A stretch of 39,476 nt of DNA from Methylobacterium sp. BTF04 (GTDB lineage: Bacteria > Pseudomonadota > Alphaproteobacteria > Rhizobiales > Beijerinckiaceae): positions 1 through 39,476 of the forward strand of contig NZ_JAAHTB010000040.1 of assembly GCF_010692745.1 (NCBI RefSeq), read 5' to 3'. Shown here piece by piece: positions 14,924-23,960 of the stretch. Under the pieces are notes generated by a model that made no database searches, was not told the origin of the DNA, and worked only from the letters and a program-made list of their open reading frames with translations. How positions within the stretch are numbered: position 1 is the first letter of the stretch; every line of letters starts with the position of its first letter. The translations under genes were made by a program, and so were the position numbers.

Positions 14924-15646
14924 ATGACGGCGAGCCTGCTCGACGAGATCGGACCGGTTGGGTGGATCGCAGCGGCGCTCGCCCGCCTCGCCGCTTGGTC
15001 CGACGCGCTCCTGATGGCGGCCCTCGGCAGGGCTGATGCCGCCCATCCGGCGACCGTCGGACGAATTCGGCTAGCAGCATCCACCCGGGAGCCCGGCCCG
15101 GACGGTGCGTCGTTCCACGAGACCATCCTGCCGCATCTCGACGCCGCTTACACCCTGGCCCGGTTCCTGACACGGGACGCGGATGCGGCGGACGACATCG
15201 TTCAGGACGCTTTCCTGCGGGCGTTTCGGGCCTTCGGCGGGTTCCGCGGCGGCGATGCGCGCGCCTGGCTCCTCGCCATCGTCCGCAACTGCGTGCGCAG
15301 CTGGGCTTGCGAGCGCAACCGGGCCCGGGCGACGTCGCGGTCGCTGACGGACAATCAGGCAACGGACGAGGCGGACGAGGCCGCGGAAATCTGGGATCCC
15401 GATCAGGACAATCCGGAAACCGCGCTCCTGCGCGCAAGCGAGGCGGGCCTGATCCGCCGCCTGATCGAGGCACTGCCCGTGGCGTTCCGCGAGGTGCTGG
15501 TGATGCGCGAGTTCGATGATCTGTCCTATCGGCAGATCGCCGAGATCACGGACGCGCCGATCGGCACCGTGATGTCGCGCCTTGCCCGGGCCCGGCAGAT
15601 GTTCGGAGCCGCCTGGCGGCGCCAGCATACGGACGGGCAGCCATGA
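14924..15646 (+). CDS. ECF-type RNA polymerase sigma factor
   Basis: A 240-residue group IV sigma factor. The N-terminal 60 residues are an unusual extension. Region 2 (about 64-135) contains FLTRDADAADDIVQDAFLRA and RAWLLAIVRNCVRSW; region 4 (about 180-235) contains EALPVAFREVLVMREFDDLS and the helix-turn-helix IGTVMSRLARARQ. An acidic linker (DEADEAAEIWDPDQDNPE) joins them. A strong GGAGGGG lies before ATG 14924. It overlaps the anti-sigma start as ATGA, a classical sigma/anti-sigma coupling. Its regulon likely includes its own operon, an inference supported by the promoter-like site at 13453. Confidence 0.94.
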   Translation: MTASLLDEIGPVGWIAAALARLAAWSDALLMAALGRADAAHPATVGRIRLAASTREPGPDGASFHETILPHLDAAYTLARFLTRDADAADDIVQDAFLRAFRAFGGFRGGDARAWLLAIVRNCVRSWACERNRARATSRSLTDNQATDEADEAAEIWDPDQDNPETALLRASEAGLIRRLIEALPVAFREVLVMREFDDLSYRQIAEITDAPIGTVMSRLARARQMFGAAWRRQHTDGQP

Positions 15647-16464
15647 CGTGCCCGCCCGACCCGCCCTGCGGCGCCTGGTCCGACCTGTTGAACGCCCTCG
15701 TGGACGGCGAACTCGATGCGGCCAACAGCCTGGCCTGCGAGGCCCATGTGGCTCAATGCCAAGCCTGTGCGGAAGACCTTACCCGCCTGCGCAATGTGCG
15801 GGCCGTTCTGGCGCGAGACGGCATTACCTGGACCGCGCCCGTGGCGCTCCGCACCCGCATCGTCTCCGCCCTCGCTCGGGAGGAGGCGCGAATGGGTCGG
15901 GACGCTCCGACACGGTCCGCCGCCGGAGGGTTCGGCGCCCTTGGTTGGAACCGGCTGCGGGACGTAGCGGGGCGATGGGGCCTCGCACCGGCCGGCCTGG
16001 CCCTCGCCGCGAGCCTCGCCCTCGCGATCCTGGTCACCCGCCCGGATACTGGCGCGGATCTATCGGGCGAACTGGTCGCCGGGCACGTCCGTTCGCTTCT
16101 CGCCAGCCATCTCACCGACGTCCAAACCTCCGACCAGCACACGGTCAAGCCGTGGTTCATCGGCAAGATCGACTTCGCGCCGCCGGTGATCGATCTCGCC
16201 GATCGCGGCTTCGCGCTGATCGGGGGGCGCCTCGACTATATCGAGAACAGGGTCGTGGCCGTGCTGATCTACAAACGGCACAAGCACATCATCAACCTGT
16301 TCCTGTGGCCGGCCAGCCCGTCGCGGGCGGGTATGCTGACCCGGGAAGGCTACACCATCCTCGGCTGGCAACAGGCCGGTCTGACCTTCTGGGCGGTCTC
16401 GGACCTCAACCCGGTCGAACTGAAGGAATTTCAGGACGATTTCGCGGAGCGCGCCCCGCATTGA
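15643..16464 (+). CDS. Membrane anti-sigma factor with zinc-binding motif
   Basis: A 273-residue single-pass membrane protein. The cytoplasmic domain carries the zinc anti-sigma (ZAS) motif His35-x3-Cys39-x2-Cys42, and one membrane helix follows at about 118-138 (GLALAASLALAILV). The rest (about 145-273) is a periplasmic domain with Trp/Lys-rich strands. By family knowledge the cytoplasmic part holds the ECF sigma factor inactive until an envelope or redox signal releases it. It is translationally coupled to the sigma gene by ATGA overlap at 15643, so equal amounts are likely. Confidence 0.9.
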   Translation: MTCPPDPPCGAWSDLLNALVDGELDAANSLACEAHVAQCQACAEDLTRLRNVRAVLARDGITWTAPVALRTRIVSALAREEARMGRDAPTRSAAGGFGALGWNRLRDVAGRWGLAPAGLALAASLALAILVTRPDTGADLSGELVAGHVRSLLASHLTDVQTSDQHTVKPWFIGKIDFAPPVIDLADRGFALIGGRLDYIENRVVAVLIYKRHKHIINLFLWPASPSRAGMLTREGYTILGWQQAGLTFWAVSDLNPVELKEFQDDFAERAPH

Positions 16465-16467
16465 AAC

Positions 16468-16492
16468 GCCGCCCGGCTCGGCACCGGGCGGC
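16468..16492. terminator. Stem-loop between convergent anti-sigma and oxidoreductase genes
   Basis: A perfect 9-bp GC-rich stem (GCCGCCCGG at 16468-16476, CCGGGCGGC at 16484-16492) with a seven-base loop lies directly after the anti-sigma stop at 16464 and before the end of the oxidoreductase gene at 16513. No long T tract follows, so function as a bidirectional terminator is probable but not certain. Confidence 0.5.
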
Positions 16493-16512
16493 ATCGACTT
16501 AGCCCAGAATGC

Positions 16513-18765
16513 TCAGCCGAGAATCTTGTCGATGGTGATCGGCAGGTCCCGGATACGTTTTCCGGTGGCGTGGAACACCGCATTGGCCACCGCGGCCGCG
16601 GTGCCGACGATGCCGATCTCGCCCAGGCCCTTCACACCCATCGGGTTGGCCTTGTCCTCTTCCTCGACGAAGATCACGTCGATGTCGTGGATGTCGGCAT
16701 TCACCGGCACGTGATACTCGCCGAAATTGTGGTTCATGAACCGACCGATAGTGTGATCGAGCATCGACTCCTCCTCCAGAGCCGAGCCGATTCCCATGAC
16801 CACGCCGCCGAGAATCTGGCTGCGTGCGGTCTTGGGGTTGAGGATCTTGCCCGCCGCGATGGCCGAGACCACGCGGGTGACGCGCACCACCCCGAGATCC
16901 TCGTCGATCTTCACCTCCACGAACACCGCCGAATGGGTGTAGGGCGCAAACGCCTTCATGTGGCCGGCATCCGGACCGGCCGAGCCCGTGGCCTCCAGCT
17001 TCTCCGTGCCGGTGGCCTTCAGGACGTCGGCGAGGGCGATGGCGCGGGTTTCGTCGCCCGCCACCAGGATGTGGCCATCCTTGAAGATCGCCCGGTCGAG
17101 ATCGACATTGGCGAGCGGCGAATCGTCGAGGCCGCGCGCCAGGGCGAAGACCTGGGAGGCGAGGTCGCGGCAGGCCCGCATCACCGCCGTGCCGGAGGAG
17201 GCCGCGGTCCACGAGCCGCCGGCGAGCGGCGCCTCGGCGAGGTTGGTGTCGCCGAGCTTCGTGGTCACATCCTCCATCCGGAGCCCGAGGGCATCGGCGG
17301 CGATCTGCGTCAGGATGGTATAGGTGCCGGTGCCGATATCGCCGGTCGAATTCCCGATTTCGAGCTTGCCGTCCTGGGTGAGCGTCGCCTTGGCGCTCGA
17401 CTGCATCATCATCGATTCCCAGATGCCGGTGGCCATGCCCCAGCCGACAAGCTCGCGGCCGTCGCGCATCGAGCGTGGCTCGGGATTGCGCGTCGACCAG
17501 CCGAAGCGCTCCGCGCCCTCGGCGTAGCAGGCGCGCAGGGATTTCGAGCTGAACGGCTTGCCCTCGGTGCGGTCGCTTTCGCTGTAGTTCTTGAGGCGAA
17601 GCGCGATCGGGTCCTGGCCGGTCTCGTAGGCGAGCTCGTCCATGGCGATTTCGAGGGCCATCACGCCGGTCACGGCACCGGGTGCCCGCATGTCGGAGGG
17701 CGTGTAGGTGTCGAGCTGGGCCAGCTTATAGGTCAGCGCCACGTTGGCGCAATCGTAGAGGATGCCCGACCAGTTGACGACGACCTCCTGGTAATCCTCG
17801 AAGTTCGAGGTGCCCGAAATGGCGTCGTGCCGGATCGACTGAAGGCCCCCGGTCGCGTCCGCCCCGAACGACACCGTCTGCAACACGTCAGGGCGATAGC
17901 CGAAGGTGAACATCTGGTCGCGGGTCAGCACCACCCGCACCGAGCGCTCCAGATCGCGCGCGGCGAGGACGGCCAAGAACAGCTGGTATTGCGGGCGTAG
18001 ACCCGATCCGAAGCCGCCGCCGAGATACGGGTTGAGGACGCGGACATCCTCCTTCTTCATCCCGAAGACCGCCGCGATGTAGCTGTGCGAGTTCACCACG
18101 CCCTGGATCTTGTCGTAGACGGTGATCTTGCCGCCGCCGTCCCAGACCACCGTCGAGGCGTGCGGCTCCATCGGGTTGTGGTGCTCCACCGCCAGACGAT
18201 AGTCGCGCGACATCTTGACGGGAGCCGCATCGTAGGCGCCCGCGGCATCGCCCCATGGCTCCGGCGGCGGCTTGATGCCACCGCGCTTCTTCGGCGGCAC
18301 ATAGGCGAGATCACGCTGGGCGGCGACGTCGGTCGTGGGCATCTCGGCTTCGTAGGCGACCTTCACCAGCGAGGCGGCGTAGCGGGCGGTGCCGAAATCC
18401 TCGGCCACCACCAGGGCGACCGGCTGGCCGCTATAATGAATCTTGTCGTCGTAGAGCGGCCGGAACGGTGAGCCGGGAGGGGCCACCATGTCCTGATAAT
18501 TGTAGTCGAGCCACGCCGTGCGCGGACGGTTCTCGTGGGTGAGGACCTTGATCACGCCGGGCACCGCCTCGGCCGCCGCGGTGTCGATGGCGGTGATGCG
18601 GCCGCGGGCGATGCCGCTCGACACCACGTAGCCGTGGGCGAGGTCCGGGGCCGAAAATTCGCCGGCATATTTCGCCTGACCCGTGACCTTGGCCGGTCCG
18701 TCGACGCGGCTGCGGGCCGTGCCGACATAGGTGTCGGTGCCGGAGGTGCTGATGGTGCTGGCCAT
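16513..18765 (-). CDS. paoC: Molybdenum-containing aldehyde oxidoreductase, large subunit (PaoC type)
   Basis: A 750-residue xanthine-oxidase-family molybdopterin subunit, a little longer than E. coli PaoC. It has the N-terminal DGPAKVTGQAKYAGE segment, the cofactor-binding GGGFGSG loop near 250, and the catalytic-base motif GVKGLGEIG with Glu716. The enzyme should oxidise aldehydes (often aromatic) to carboxylic acids at Mo-MCD with electrons passing to the FeS and FAD subunits. It is the last gene of a three-gene unit, with 12 bases between the medium-subunit stop and this start. No PaoD-like maturation factor is present in the window. Substrate is uncertain. Confidence 0.9.
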   Translation of the reverse strand: MASTISTSGTDTYVGTARSRVDGPAKVTGQAKYAGEFSAPDLAHGYVVSSGIARGRITAIDTAAAEAVPGVIKVLTHENRPRTAWLDYNYQDMVAPPGSPFRPLYDDKIHYSGQPVALVVAEDFGTARYAASLVKVAYEAEMPTTDVAAQRDLAYVPPKKRGGIKPPPEPWGDAAGAYDAAPVKMSRDYRLAVEHHNPMEPHASTVVWDGGGKITVYDKIQGVVNSHSYIAAVFGMKKEDVRVLNPYLGGGFGSGLRPQYQLFLAVLAARDLERSVRVVLTRDQMFTFGYRPDVLQTVSFGADATGGLQSIRHDAISGTSNFEDYQEVVVNWSGILYDCANVALTYKLAQLDTYTPSDMRAPGAVTGVMALEIAMDELAYETGQDPIALRLKNYSESDRTEGKPFSSKSLRACYAEGAERFGWSTRNPEPRSMRDGRELVGWGMATGIWESMMMQSSAKATLTQDGKLEIGNSTGDIGTGTYTILTQIAADALGLRMEDVTTKLGDTNLAEAPLAGGSWTAASSGTAVMRACRDLASQVFALARGLDDSPLANVDLDRAIFKDGHILVAGDETRAIALADVLKATGTEKLEATGSAGPDAGHMKAFAPYTHSAVFVEVKIDEDLGVVRVTRVVSAIAAGKILNPKTARSQILGGVVMGIGSALEEESMLDHTIGRFMNHNFGEYHVPVNADIHDIDVIFVEEEDKANPMGVKGLGEIGIVGTAAAVANAVFHATGKRIRDLPITIDKILG

Positions 18766-18777
18766 GTGCTGGTTCTC

Positions 18778-19791
18778 TCAGGCGATGCGTTTGTCGGACT
18801 GCGACTGGGGCGTACCGGCGGCGGCCTGGGACAGGCCGCGCACGATCGCGCGCCGCGCGAGCTCGATCTTGAACGCGTTCTCGGATTGGGGCTTGGCCTC
18901 CCGCACGACGATGTCGGCGGCGGCCGCGAAGGTCTCTTGCGTCGCCGGTTTGCCGGCGAGGTAGGCTTCCGCCTCCGGGTTGCGCCATGGCTTGTGGGCG
19001 ACCCCACCGAGGGCGAAACGGGCAGTCTCGATGGTATCGCCATCGAGCGTCATCACCGCTGCCACTGAAACCAGGGCGAAGGCATAGGATAGCCGGTCGC
19101 GCAGCTTCAGGTAGGTATGATGCGGTCCGAAATCCTCGTCGGGCAGATCCACCGACAGGACGATCTCGCCGGCCCTCAGGTTGGTGTCGCGCTCGGGGTT
19201 GTCGCCGGGCAGCCGGTGGAACTCGCCGAAGGGAATCGTGCGCTCGCCGTTGGGACCGGTCACGCGGACCGTGGCGTCGAGGGCGGCGAGACCGACGCAC
19301 ATGTCGGAGGGGTGCGTGGCGATGCACGAATCGCTCGCCCCGAGGATGGCATGGATGCGATTGACGCCGCCGATGGCCGGGCAGCCCGAGCCGGGCTGGC
19401 GTTTGTTGCAGGGTGTCGCTTCGTCGTAGAAGTAATAACACCGGGTGCGCTGGTTGAGATTGCCGCCGGTGGTGGCCGCGTTGCGCAGCTGGCCCGAGGC
19501 GCCGGCCAGGATCGCACTGGCGAGAAGCGGATAGCGCGCGCTCACCTGTGGATCATAGGCCACCGTGGCGTTGGTGACGAGGGCGCCGATGCTGAGGGTC
19601 CCGTCGCGGTCCTCGATCCGGTCGAGGGGCAGGCGGGTGATGTCGACGAGCAGGCCGGGCCGCTCGACATTGTATTTCATCAGGTCGACGAGGTTGGTGC
19701 CGCCGGCGATGAAGCGCGCGTTCGTCCCCGAGCCGATGGCGCGGATCGCCTCGTCGACGGTCTCGGCCCGGATGTAATCGAAGCGGTTCAT
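18778..19791 (-). CDS. paoB: Aldehyde oxidoreductase FAD-binding subunit with extra FeS cluster (PaoB type)
   Basis: A 337-residue CO-dehydrogenase-type flavoprotein subunit. The FAD-binding motif is AGGTNLVDLMK at 29-40, and GASGQLRNAATTGGNLNQRTRC at about 97-118 forms the second FAD contact. A Cys-rich insertion (Cys118, Cys128, Cys137, Cys156, Cys165) is the hallmark of the PaoB branch, which carries an unusual [4Fe-4S] cluster next to the FAD. The start codon overlaps the end of the small-subunit gene as ATGA. It takes electrons from PaoC/PaoA and passes them on to an acceptor that is not known here. Confidence 0.92.
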   Translation of the reverse strand: MNRFDYIRAETVDEAIRAIGSGTNARFIAGGTNLVDLMKYNVERPGLLVDITRLPLDRIEDRDGTLSIGALVTNATVAYDPQVSARYPLLASAILAGASGQLRNAATTGGNLNQRTRCYYFYDEATPCNKRQPGSGCPAIGGVNRIHAILGASDSCIATHPSDMCVGLAALDATVRVTGPNGERTIPFGEFHRLPGDNPERDTNLRAGEIVLSVDLPDEDFGPHHTYLKLRDRLSYAFALVSVAAVMTLDGDTIETARFALGGVAHKPWRNPEAEAYLAGKPATQETFAAAADIVVREAKPQSENAFKIELARRAIVRGLSQAAAGTPQSQSDKRIA

Positions 19792-20294
19792 TTCGCGGCT
19801 CCCGCGTGCATCACGTCTTGAATCGCATCGACGATGTTGGTGTAGGCGCCGCAGCGACAGATGTTGCCGCTCATCGCCTCGCGGATTTCCTCGCGGGACT
19901 GGGCGTGGCCCTCCGCCAGCATGCCCACCGCCGAGCAGAGCTGTCCGGGGGTGCAGTATCCGCACTGGAACGCATCGTGCTCCACGAAGGCCGCCTGCAG
20001 CGGGTGCAGGCCGGCGCCTTCGGCGAGCCCCTCGACGGTGGTGACACTGGCGCCGTCCTTCATCACGGCGAGCGCCAGGCAGGAATTGATGCGAGTTCCG
20101 TCGACCAGGACCGTGCAGGCGCCGCACTGGCCGTGGTCGCAGCCCTTCTTGGTGCCGGTGAGGTCGAGATCCTCGCGCAGCAGATCGAGCAGCGTGGTCC
20201 AGGGCGCCACCTGAAGGGTGCGGACCTGTCCGTTGATCGTCAGGGTGATATCGAGAGTCTGCGCCGCGCCGGGCGAGCCGCTTTCGATGAGCAT
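19788..20294 (-). CDS. paoA: Aldehyde oxidoreductase [2Fe-2S] subunit (PaoA type)
   Basis: A 168-residue iron-sulphur subunit (from ATG 20294; an in-frame start at 20381 would add 29 residues). It shows both cluster motifs: Cys52, Cys57, Cys60 and Cys72 in the plant-ferredoxin-like first domain, and Cys111, Cys114, Cys146, Cys148 in the second. The E. coli protein has a Tat signal and acts in the periplasm; here neither start gives a twin-arginine hydrophobic leader, so the enzyme is probably cytoplasmic. Neighbouring paoB starts within its stop codon. The true start remains uncertain because neither site has a strong ribosome-binding sequence. Confidence 0.85.
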   Translation of the reverse strand: MLIESGSPGAAQTLDITLTINGQVRTLQVAPWTTLLDLLREDLDLTGTKKGCDHGQCGACTVLVDGTRINSCLALAVMKDGASVTTVEGLAEGAGLHPLQAAFVEHDAFQCGYCTPGQLCSAVGMLAEGHAQSREEIREAMSGNICRCGAYTNIVDAIQDVMHAGAAK

Positions 20295-20514
20295 GGCGTT
20301 ATCCGTGACAGTGAGGGCGGACGCCGGAGACCGCCGGGTTTCGAAAAATTCCGTCGAGGCGGCCGGGGCGGGAAAAAGCATCCACCCTCGGCCGGTTCAG
20401 TCGATAACCATTCCAGATTGCCACTGTTCCCTGGACGCCGGCTGCCGTGAACGGGTTTGCACCCCTCGGCGCCCTCGGCTAACCGATGGGGCGATTTCTG
20501 ACGAAGGACGTCCG

Positions 20515-21906
20515 ATGGCTGCGCTCGCACCGGTTCTCAACGACATCGACCGCGATCTCGACAATGCGCTGGAGCGCCTGTTCGCGTTCCTGCGCATCCC
20601 GTCGATTTCCACTGATCCGGCCTTTGCCGGCCCTTGCCGCGAGGCGGCGCACTGGCTCGAGGGTACCCTGACGGCACTCGGCTTCGAGACCGCGATCCAC
20701 GAGACCTCGCTCTATCCGGTGGTGCTGGCCCATGCGCCGAAGCCGGGGGCGCCGCACGTCCTGTTCTACGGGCATTACGACGTGCAGCCGGTGGATCCGG
20801 AGAACCTCTGGGAGACGCCGCCCTTCGAGCCGCGCCTGGCCCTGAACGGCAAGGGCGAAAAGCAGATCGTCGCGCGCGGCGCCTCGGACGACAAGGGTCA
20901 GGTGATGACCTTCATCGAGGCCTGCCGCGCCTGGAAGGCGATGACCGGCGAGCTGCCCTGCGGCGTCACCATCCTGATCGAGGGTGCCGAGGAGAACGGC
21001 TCGCAGGGCCTGCCCGAATGGGTCGCGGCCAACCGCGACAAGCTGGCGGCCGACATCGTGCTCGTGTGCGACACCAGCATGTGGAATTCCACCACGCCGG
21101 CCATCACGACGTCGCTGCGCGGGCTCGCCTATTTCGAGGTGAAGGTCACCTGCGCCGACCGCGACCTGCATTCCGGCTTCTTTGGGGGCGCGGCCCGCAA
21201 CCCGATCCACGTCCTGTCGAAGATCATCGCCGACCTGCACGACGCGGACGGCAAGGTGGCGCTGCCGGGCTTCTACGAGGGCGTGCGCGAGACCCCGCAG
21301 GACATCCTCGACCAGTGGCGGGGCCTCGACTTCACCGCCGAGACGTTCCTTGGTCCCATCGGCCTGTCCGAGCCGGCGGGCGAGCGCGGGCGGATGCTGA
21401 TCGAGCTGATCCAGTCGCGCCCGGCCTGCGACGTCAACGGCATCATCGGCGGCTATACCGGGGAGGGCACCAAGACCGTCATCGCCGGTCAGGCGAGTGC
21501 GAAGGTCTCGTTCCGCCTCGTGGACGATCAGGACCCGGAGCAGCTCGCCAAGACCTTCGAGGCCTTCGTGCGCGAACGCATCCCCGCCGACTGCTCGGTG
21601 GAGGTGATCTGCTACAAGGGTAGCCGCGCCATCAGCCTGCCGTTCGACATGCCCGAGTTGGAGACCGCCCGGGCCGCCCTGGCCGAGGAGTGGGGCGTGC
21701 CCGCCGTCACCATCGGGGCCGGCGGCTCGATCCCCATCGTCGGCGACTTCAAGCGGCTGCTCGACCGCAACACGCTGCTGATCGGTTTCGGCCTCGACGA
21801 CGACCGCATCCATTCGCCCAACGAGAAATACGACCTCAAGAGCTTCCACAAGGGCACCCGCTCCTGGGCGCGCATCCTGGCGGCCTTTGGCGAACGGGCA
21901 GGCTGA
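20515..21906 (+). CDS. M20 family metallopeptidase/dipeptidase
   Basis: A 463-residue di-zinc peptidase of the M20 family. Metal and catalytic residues are visible in FYGHYDVQP (His plus catalytic Asp), GASDDKGQ, EGAEENGS (the general-base Glu pair), CDTSMWN, and the C-terminal IHSPNEKYD (last His). A DLHSGFFGG dimerisation segment sits in the lid domain. It is expected to cleave dipeptides or N-acyl amino acids. ATG 20515 has GAAGGA 10 bases upstream; the alternative in-frame start at 20218 reads through the paoA upstream region and is rejected. Transcribed divergently from paoA. Confidence 0.92.
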   Translation: MAALAPVLNDIDRDLDNALERLFAFLRIPSISTDPAFAGPCREAAHWLEGTLTALGFETAIHETSLYPVVLAHAPKPGAPHVLFYGHYDVQPVDPENLWETPPFEPRLALNGKGEKQIVARGASDDKGQVMTFIEACRAWKAMTGELPCGVTILIEGAEENGSQGLPEWVAANRDKLAADIVLVCDTSMWNSTTPAITTSLRGLAYFEVKVTCADRDLHSGFFGGAARNPIHVLSKIIADLHDADGKVALPGFYEGVRETPQDILDQWRGLDFTAETFLGPIGLSEPAGERGRMLIELIQSRPACDVNGIIGGYTGEGTKTVIAGQASAKVSFRLVDDQDPEQLAKTFEAFVRERIPADCSVEVICYKGSRAISLPFDMPELETARAALAEEWGVPAVTIGAGGSIPIVGDFKRLLDRNTLLIGFGLDDDRIHSPNEKYDLKSFHKGTRSWARILAAFGERAG

Positions 21907-21954
21907 AGCTGTCTGCGGGCCGGATCGCGACGCCGATCCGGTCACCCGCGTGAG

Positions 21955-21975
21955 GGGATCGTTCCGCACGATCCC
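21955..21975. terminator. Stem-loop after the M20 peptidase gene
   Basis: An 8-bp stem (GGGATCGT at 21955-21962, ACGATCCC at 21968-21975) with a five-base loop lies between two convergent genes. A second inverted repeat (CCGGATC at 21920-21926, GATCCGG at 21935-21941) sits just before it. Neither has a T tract, so termination is plausible but weakly supported. Confidence 0.35.
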
Positions 21976-22000
21976 TTCCGGCCGGATTGCGGAGGCGGTG

Positions 22001-22948
22001 TCAGGCCGCGCCGCGCGCGTCGGATTCGCCGCCCGATTCGACGAAGACCTTGAGCTCGTCCAGCGACGCGAAGGTATAGCGCCCGCGCGGCGTATCCGCC
22101 TCGATCGAGCCGTTCGAGAACATCACGTAGGTGTTGCCGCCGGAGGCGTAGGTTCCGACCACCTGAAGGGCCTCCTCCGCCGGCGCTTCGGCGTGGGTCT
22201 CGTCCGCGGCCGGCGCCTCGATCACCGGTTCGGGCGTCGCGACGAAGGAGGGACGCAGCAGAATCGGCGGCTCTGCCGTCATCGCGGCCGGCTCCGGAGC
22301 GGCCGGGATGAACAGATCGTCCTCATGCGGCGCGATCACGGAGGGGGTGTCGTGCACGAGGGTGGGTGCCTCATACGACGGCGGGACATGCGGCGGCGCG
22401 ACCTCCTCCACCGGCGGCAGCAGATCCGGCAGAAGCGGCTCGGCTTCGGCGGCCCTATGCGGCTCCGCGGCAGACGGTTCGGCGCCGGCCCGCGTGGCGG
22501 ACAATCCGGCGAGACTGCCCAAGGCCGCACCGCTCAAGCCGAGACCTGCTGCGCCAAGCCCTGCTGCGCCGAGACTCGGTCGCTGCCGGACGGGAAGCGT
22601 CCCTATCGTGACGTCGTCGGCAATCGGCTCCGCTGCGGTCGGCTCTTGCTTCGCGGGCGGCTCTTGCCTCACGGCAGGCTCCCCAAGCGTGGGTGCGGTG
22701 ATCTCCCGATAGGGAGCCGGCTCACCCAGAGCCGCCTCGCGCCCGCCGACCCATGCCGCCTCCAGGCGTTTCAGGCGGATCGCCACGGTGGCGATCCCGA
22801 GAAGGACCGCGCCGGCCGAGGCGGTGGTGGCCCCCGCGATGGTCATCGCCAGACCGCTCTCCAGGCGTACGAACGGAAACCCCTGGATGACCGACGCGAT
22901 GCCGCCGACGATCATGACAACGGCGAGCGCGAACAGCGCAATGATCAT
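22001..22948 (-). CDS. Ala/Pro-rich membrane protein with a conserved C-terminal domain
   Basis: The 315-residue product starts with two membrane helices (about 1-22 and 30-58), followed by a long Ala/Pro/Glu-rich, low-complexity linker (about 80-250) and a short globular end (QVVGTYASGGNTYVMFSNG, then ADTPRGRYTFASLDELKVFV). The end looks like a folded interaction domain. ATG 22948 is used because the membrane helix begins there; the longer frame to 23179 has Pro/Arg-rich sequence. It resembles conserved hypothetical proteins, with function unknown. It is convergent with the peptidase gene. Confidence 0.78.
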   Translation of the reverse strand: MIIALFALAVVMIVGGIASVIQGFPFVRLESGLAMTIAGATTASAGAVLLGIATVAIRLKRLEAAWVGGREAALGEPAPYREITAPTLGEPAVRQEPPAKQEPTAAEPIADDVTIGTLPVRQRPSLGAAGLGAAGLGLSGAALGSLAGLSATRAGAEPSAAEPHRAAEAEPLLPDLLPPVEEVAPPHVPPSYEAPTLVHDTPSVIAPHEDDLFIPAAPEPAAMTAEPPILLRPSFVATPEPVIEAPAADETHAEAPAEEALQVVGTYASGGNTYVMFSNGSIEADTPRGRYTFASLDELKVFVESGGESDARGAA

Positions 22949-23203
22949 GGAACTCTCGAAAAACGCCCGCACCCTGAGTGCGGCGCGCACAGTAAAGCTC
23001 TGCCGGGCTTTTGCAAAATCAGGGGTGGCGAAGTCCGGGTCGATTTGCGCGCTGGCGTCGCCCTCAGCGCAAACAGGGCCGTTGCCGCCGCGCAGGCATC
23101 GACTTAGGTATCGGCGCGTTGGTCCCGGAGGCGGTGGACCCGTTTCGCCTTCAGCGGTTCGCCCGCGCCTTCGTCCCAAGCCTCACGATCCGGAGAGTTG
23201 CCG

Positions 23204-23803
23204 ATGACCTTCACCCTGCCCGAACTGCCCTACGCCTACGATGCGCTCGGCCCCTACATGTCGAAGGAAACCCTCGAGTTCCACCACGACAAGCACCACA
23301 AGGCCTATGTCGACACGGGCAACAAGCTGCTCGAAGGCACCGGCCTCGAAGGCAAGAGCGTCGAAGAGGTCCTGATCGCGGCCTACGGCAACAACCAGCC
23401 GCTCTTCAACAATGCCGGCCAGCACTACAACCACATCCATTTCTGGCAGTGGATGAAGCCCAATGGCGGCGGCGCCGTGCCGGGCGCGCTCGCTAAGAAG
23501 ATCGATGAGGATCTCGGCGGCTTCGAGAAATTCAAGGCCGACTTCATCCAGGCCGGCATCGGCCAGTTCGGCTCTGGCTGGGCCTGGCTCGCGGTCAAGG
23601 ACGGCAAGCTCGCGATCCTGAAGACCCCCAACGGCGAGAACCCGCTGGTGCACGGCGCCAAGCCGATCCTCGGCGTCGATGTGTGGGAGCACTCCTACTA
23701 CATCGATTATCGCAACCGGCGTCCCGACTACCTCAAGGCGTTCATCGAGAACCTGGTGAACTGGGAGCACGTCGAGACGATGTACGCCGAGGCGACCAAG
23801 TAA
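23204..23803 (+). CDS. sodB: Iron superoxide dismutase
   Basis: A 199-residue Fe/Mn superoxide dismutase. Metal ligands are His27 (FHHDKHH), His77 (YNHIHFW), Asp159 and His163 (DVWEHSYY). Gln73, four residues before His77, and the lack of the MnSOD NQD motif point to iron use, though cambialistic enzymes exist. It converts superoxide to oxygen and H2O2 in the cytoplasm. ATG 23204 follows GGAG at 23192-23195; a TTG two codons upstream is not favoured. It is a single-gene unit followed by a 12-bp inverted repeat. Confidence 0.95.
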   Translation: MTFTLPELPYAYDALGPYMSKETLEFHHDKHHKAYVDTGNKLLEGTGLEGKSVEEVLIAAYGNNQPLFNNAGQHYNHIHFWQWMKPNGGGAVPGALAKKIDEDLGGFEKFKADFIQAGIGQFGSGWAWLAVKDGKLAILKTPNGENPLVHGAKPILGVDVWEHSYYIDYRNRRPDYLKAFIENLVNWEHVETMYAEATK

Positions 23804-23823
23804 GGTCGGCCCTCCGAAATTCG

Positions 23824-23849
23824 CGCCGCGGGTCGCCCGACCCGCGGCG
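23824..23849. terminator. Inverted repeat after sodB
   Basis: Two 12-base arms (CGCCGCGGGTCG at 23824-23835 and CGACCCGCGGCG at 23838-23849) form a very stable hairpin with only two unpaired bases, so the tip probably frays. It lies 20 bases after the sodB stop. No T tract follows, so it may act as a processing or stability element and not as a true terminator. Confidence 0.5.
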
Positions 23850-23960
23850 TCGTCATGTCCGCCACCCGAGGGGACGGCGGGAACCGCTTCTCAACGCCTT
23901 CCGACCAAAGCCTGTCCGATACGGTCGCCATCCGGTCAGATCGAAAAGGCCCACCCAAGA

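Noticed and set aside
20295..20381. Tat signal in an extended PaoA N-terminus
   Set aside because: There is an Arg-Arg pair but no hydrophobic stretch after it.
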